From contig JANNAV010000185.1 in assembly GCA_031384695.1 (NCBI GenBank), positions 1 through 13,384 of the forward strand: a stretch of DNA of 13,384 nucleotides, read 5' to 3'. The notes under the pieces are model-generated. The model saw nothing but the letters and a program-made list of their open reading frames with translations, did no database searches and was not told where the DNA came from. The first letter of the stretch is position 1; each line of letters starts with the position of its first letter. The DNA comes from JANNAV01 sp031384695. Lineage in GTDB: Bacteria > Pseudomonadota > Alphaproteobacteria > Rhodobacterales > Rhodobacteraceae. The position numbers and the translations under genes are program-made. This document shows, one piece after another, positions 12,821 to 13,384 of the stretch.

Positions 12821-13384
12821 ATGGCGACTCTAACGCTGAACAAGATCACGTCGCAAAAAGGCATATCGGTTGCCGATGCGACAAAGAAAATAGCCGATCT
12901 TGGGTGGAACCCTTCCTATGTCCAGGAAGCGATGACCTACCCGACCGACTACAAAATTACCAAAGCACCGCGTGACCCAATGAAGCAGGTGCTTCGGTCT
13001 TACTTCTCGATGCAGGAAGAAAAGGATAACCGCGTTTACGGTGCCCTTGATGCCGCCCTTCGGGGTGACATGTTCCGCAATGTGGAGCCGCGTTGGGTGG
13101 AATGGATGAAGCTTTTTCTCGCGATCATCCCCTTCCCGGAAATCTCGGCTGCACGGTCTATGGCCATGGTCAGCCGTCTGGCACCGGGCGAAGATCTGCG
13201 CACTGGCTTTACCATGCAGATGGTCGATGAATTCCGCCATTCCACCATTCAGATGAACCTGAAGAAGTGGTATATGGAAAACTATATCGACCCGGCTGGG
13301 TTTGACATCACCGAAGAGGCTTTCGGGAAGTGTTATGCCACTACCATCGGGCGTCAGTTCGGCGAGGGCTTCCTTACCGGCGAT
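12821..13384 (+). CDS. prmA: Propane monooxygenase-type diiron hydroxylase, large (alpha) subunit, 5' part
   Basis: Frame open to the window end: 188 residues of an expected ~540. Motifs run in family order: KQVLRSYFSMQEEKDNRVYG (55-74), FLAIIPFPEISAAR (99-112), MVDEFRHSTIQMNLKKWYM (134-152), NYIDPAGFD (154-162) and IGRQFGEGFLTGD (176-188). Glu107, the Glu137-x-x-His140 pair and Glu182 match diiron ligands of soluble diiron monooxygenases; the second Glu-x-x-His lies beyond the edge. The sequence is closest to actinobacterial PrmA/MimA, as I recall them, rather than to methane or toluene oxygenases. PrmA-type enzymes are cytoplasmic and insert oxygen into propane (to 2-propanol) with a reductase, a beta subunit and a coupling protein, which should follow downstream. 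The start is firm: AAGGTGAG then ATG. Propane as the true substrate is inference; other short alkanes, ketones or phenols are possible for this group. Confidence 0.88.
   Translation, partial: MATLTLNKITSQKGISVADATKKIADLGWNPSYVQEAMTYPTDYKITKAPRDPMKQVLRSYFSMQEEKDNRVYGALDAALRGDMFRNVEPRWVEWMKLFLAIIPFPEISAARSMAMVSRLAPGEDLRTGFTMQMVDEFRHSTIQMNLKKWYMENYIDPAGFDITEEAFGKCYATTIGRQFGEGFLTGD

Noticed and set aside
12821..13384. Soluble methane monooxygenase MmoX
   Set aside because: The region around the DExRH motif (DEFRHSTIQMNLKK) follows the PrmA/MimA pattern and not that of MmoX as I recall it.
1..13384. CRISPR array, tRNA or rRNA gene
   Set aside because: No regularly spaced direct repeats of suitable length and no tRNA- or rRNA-like sequence were seen on reading the window.

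Overview
The window looks like chromosomal DNA of a GC-rich alphaproteobacterium, most likely of the Rhodobacteraceae type. This rests on gene style, codon use, the GlxA-type and AcoR-type regulators, and a TAGAGC-flanked intergenic palindrome of a kind familiar from that class. The genus is not fixed by the sequence. No rRNA, tRNA or CRISPR array was seen.

Region 1 (1-7000) is an accessory block. It starts with the last 44 codons of an IS481-type transposase. A GlxA/AraC-type regulator (minus) lies divergent to an exported AhpD/carboxymuconolactone-decarboxylase-like protein, which is followed by a berberine-bridge-type FAD oxidase and a Met-rich cupredoxin gene. The cupredoxin gene is frameshifted after its signal peptide and has Trp in place of the copper-ligand Cys. 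A LysR regulator (minus) is then divergent to a DUF4242 gene, a Cys-rich DUF1326 gene and a DUF2182 membrane protein; the last two are almost certainly co-translated.

Region 2 (about 7000-7890) is a scar: an IS110-family transposase missing both ends, then about 290 bp without a recognisable gene.

Region 3 (7887-13384) is built around a soluble diiron alkane monooxygenase. The last 564 bp are the start of a propane-monooxygenase-type hydroxylase large subunit (prmA/mimA-like), still open at the window end. Reading away from it on the minus strand are a coiled-coil protein, a beta-propeller protein, a 72-residue protein, a 158-residue protein and an AcoR/MimR-like AAA+ activator. The activator has intact Walker A, Walker B and Fis-type HTH motifs, but the sigma-54-contacting GAFTGA loop is deleted.

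The most interesting signal is a shared promoter layout. The sequence GATCGTTACA, then exactly 22 bp, then GGCA, with GC at the GG-N10-GC spacing, occurs twice. One copy is upstream of the monooxygenase gene and one is upstream of the 158-residue gene, on opposite strands about 1.85 kb apart. This suggests one regulon joining an alkane oxygenase to a small set of undescribed genes. The GAFTGA-less activator is the obvious candidate to control it, and whether it works through sigma-54 or sigma-70 is an open question that the sequence makes sharp.
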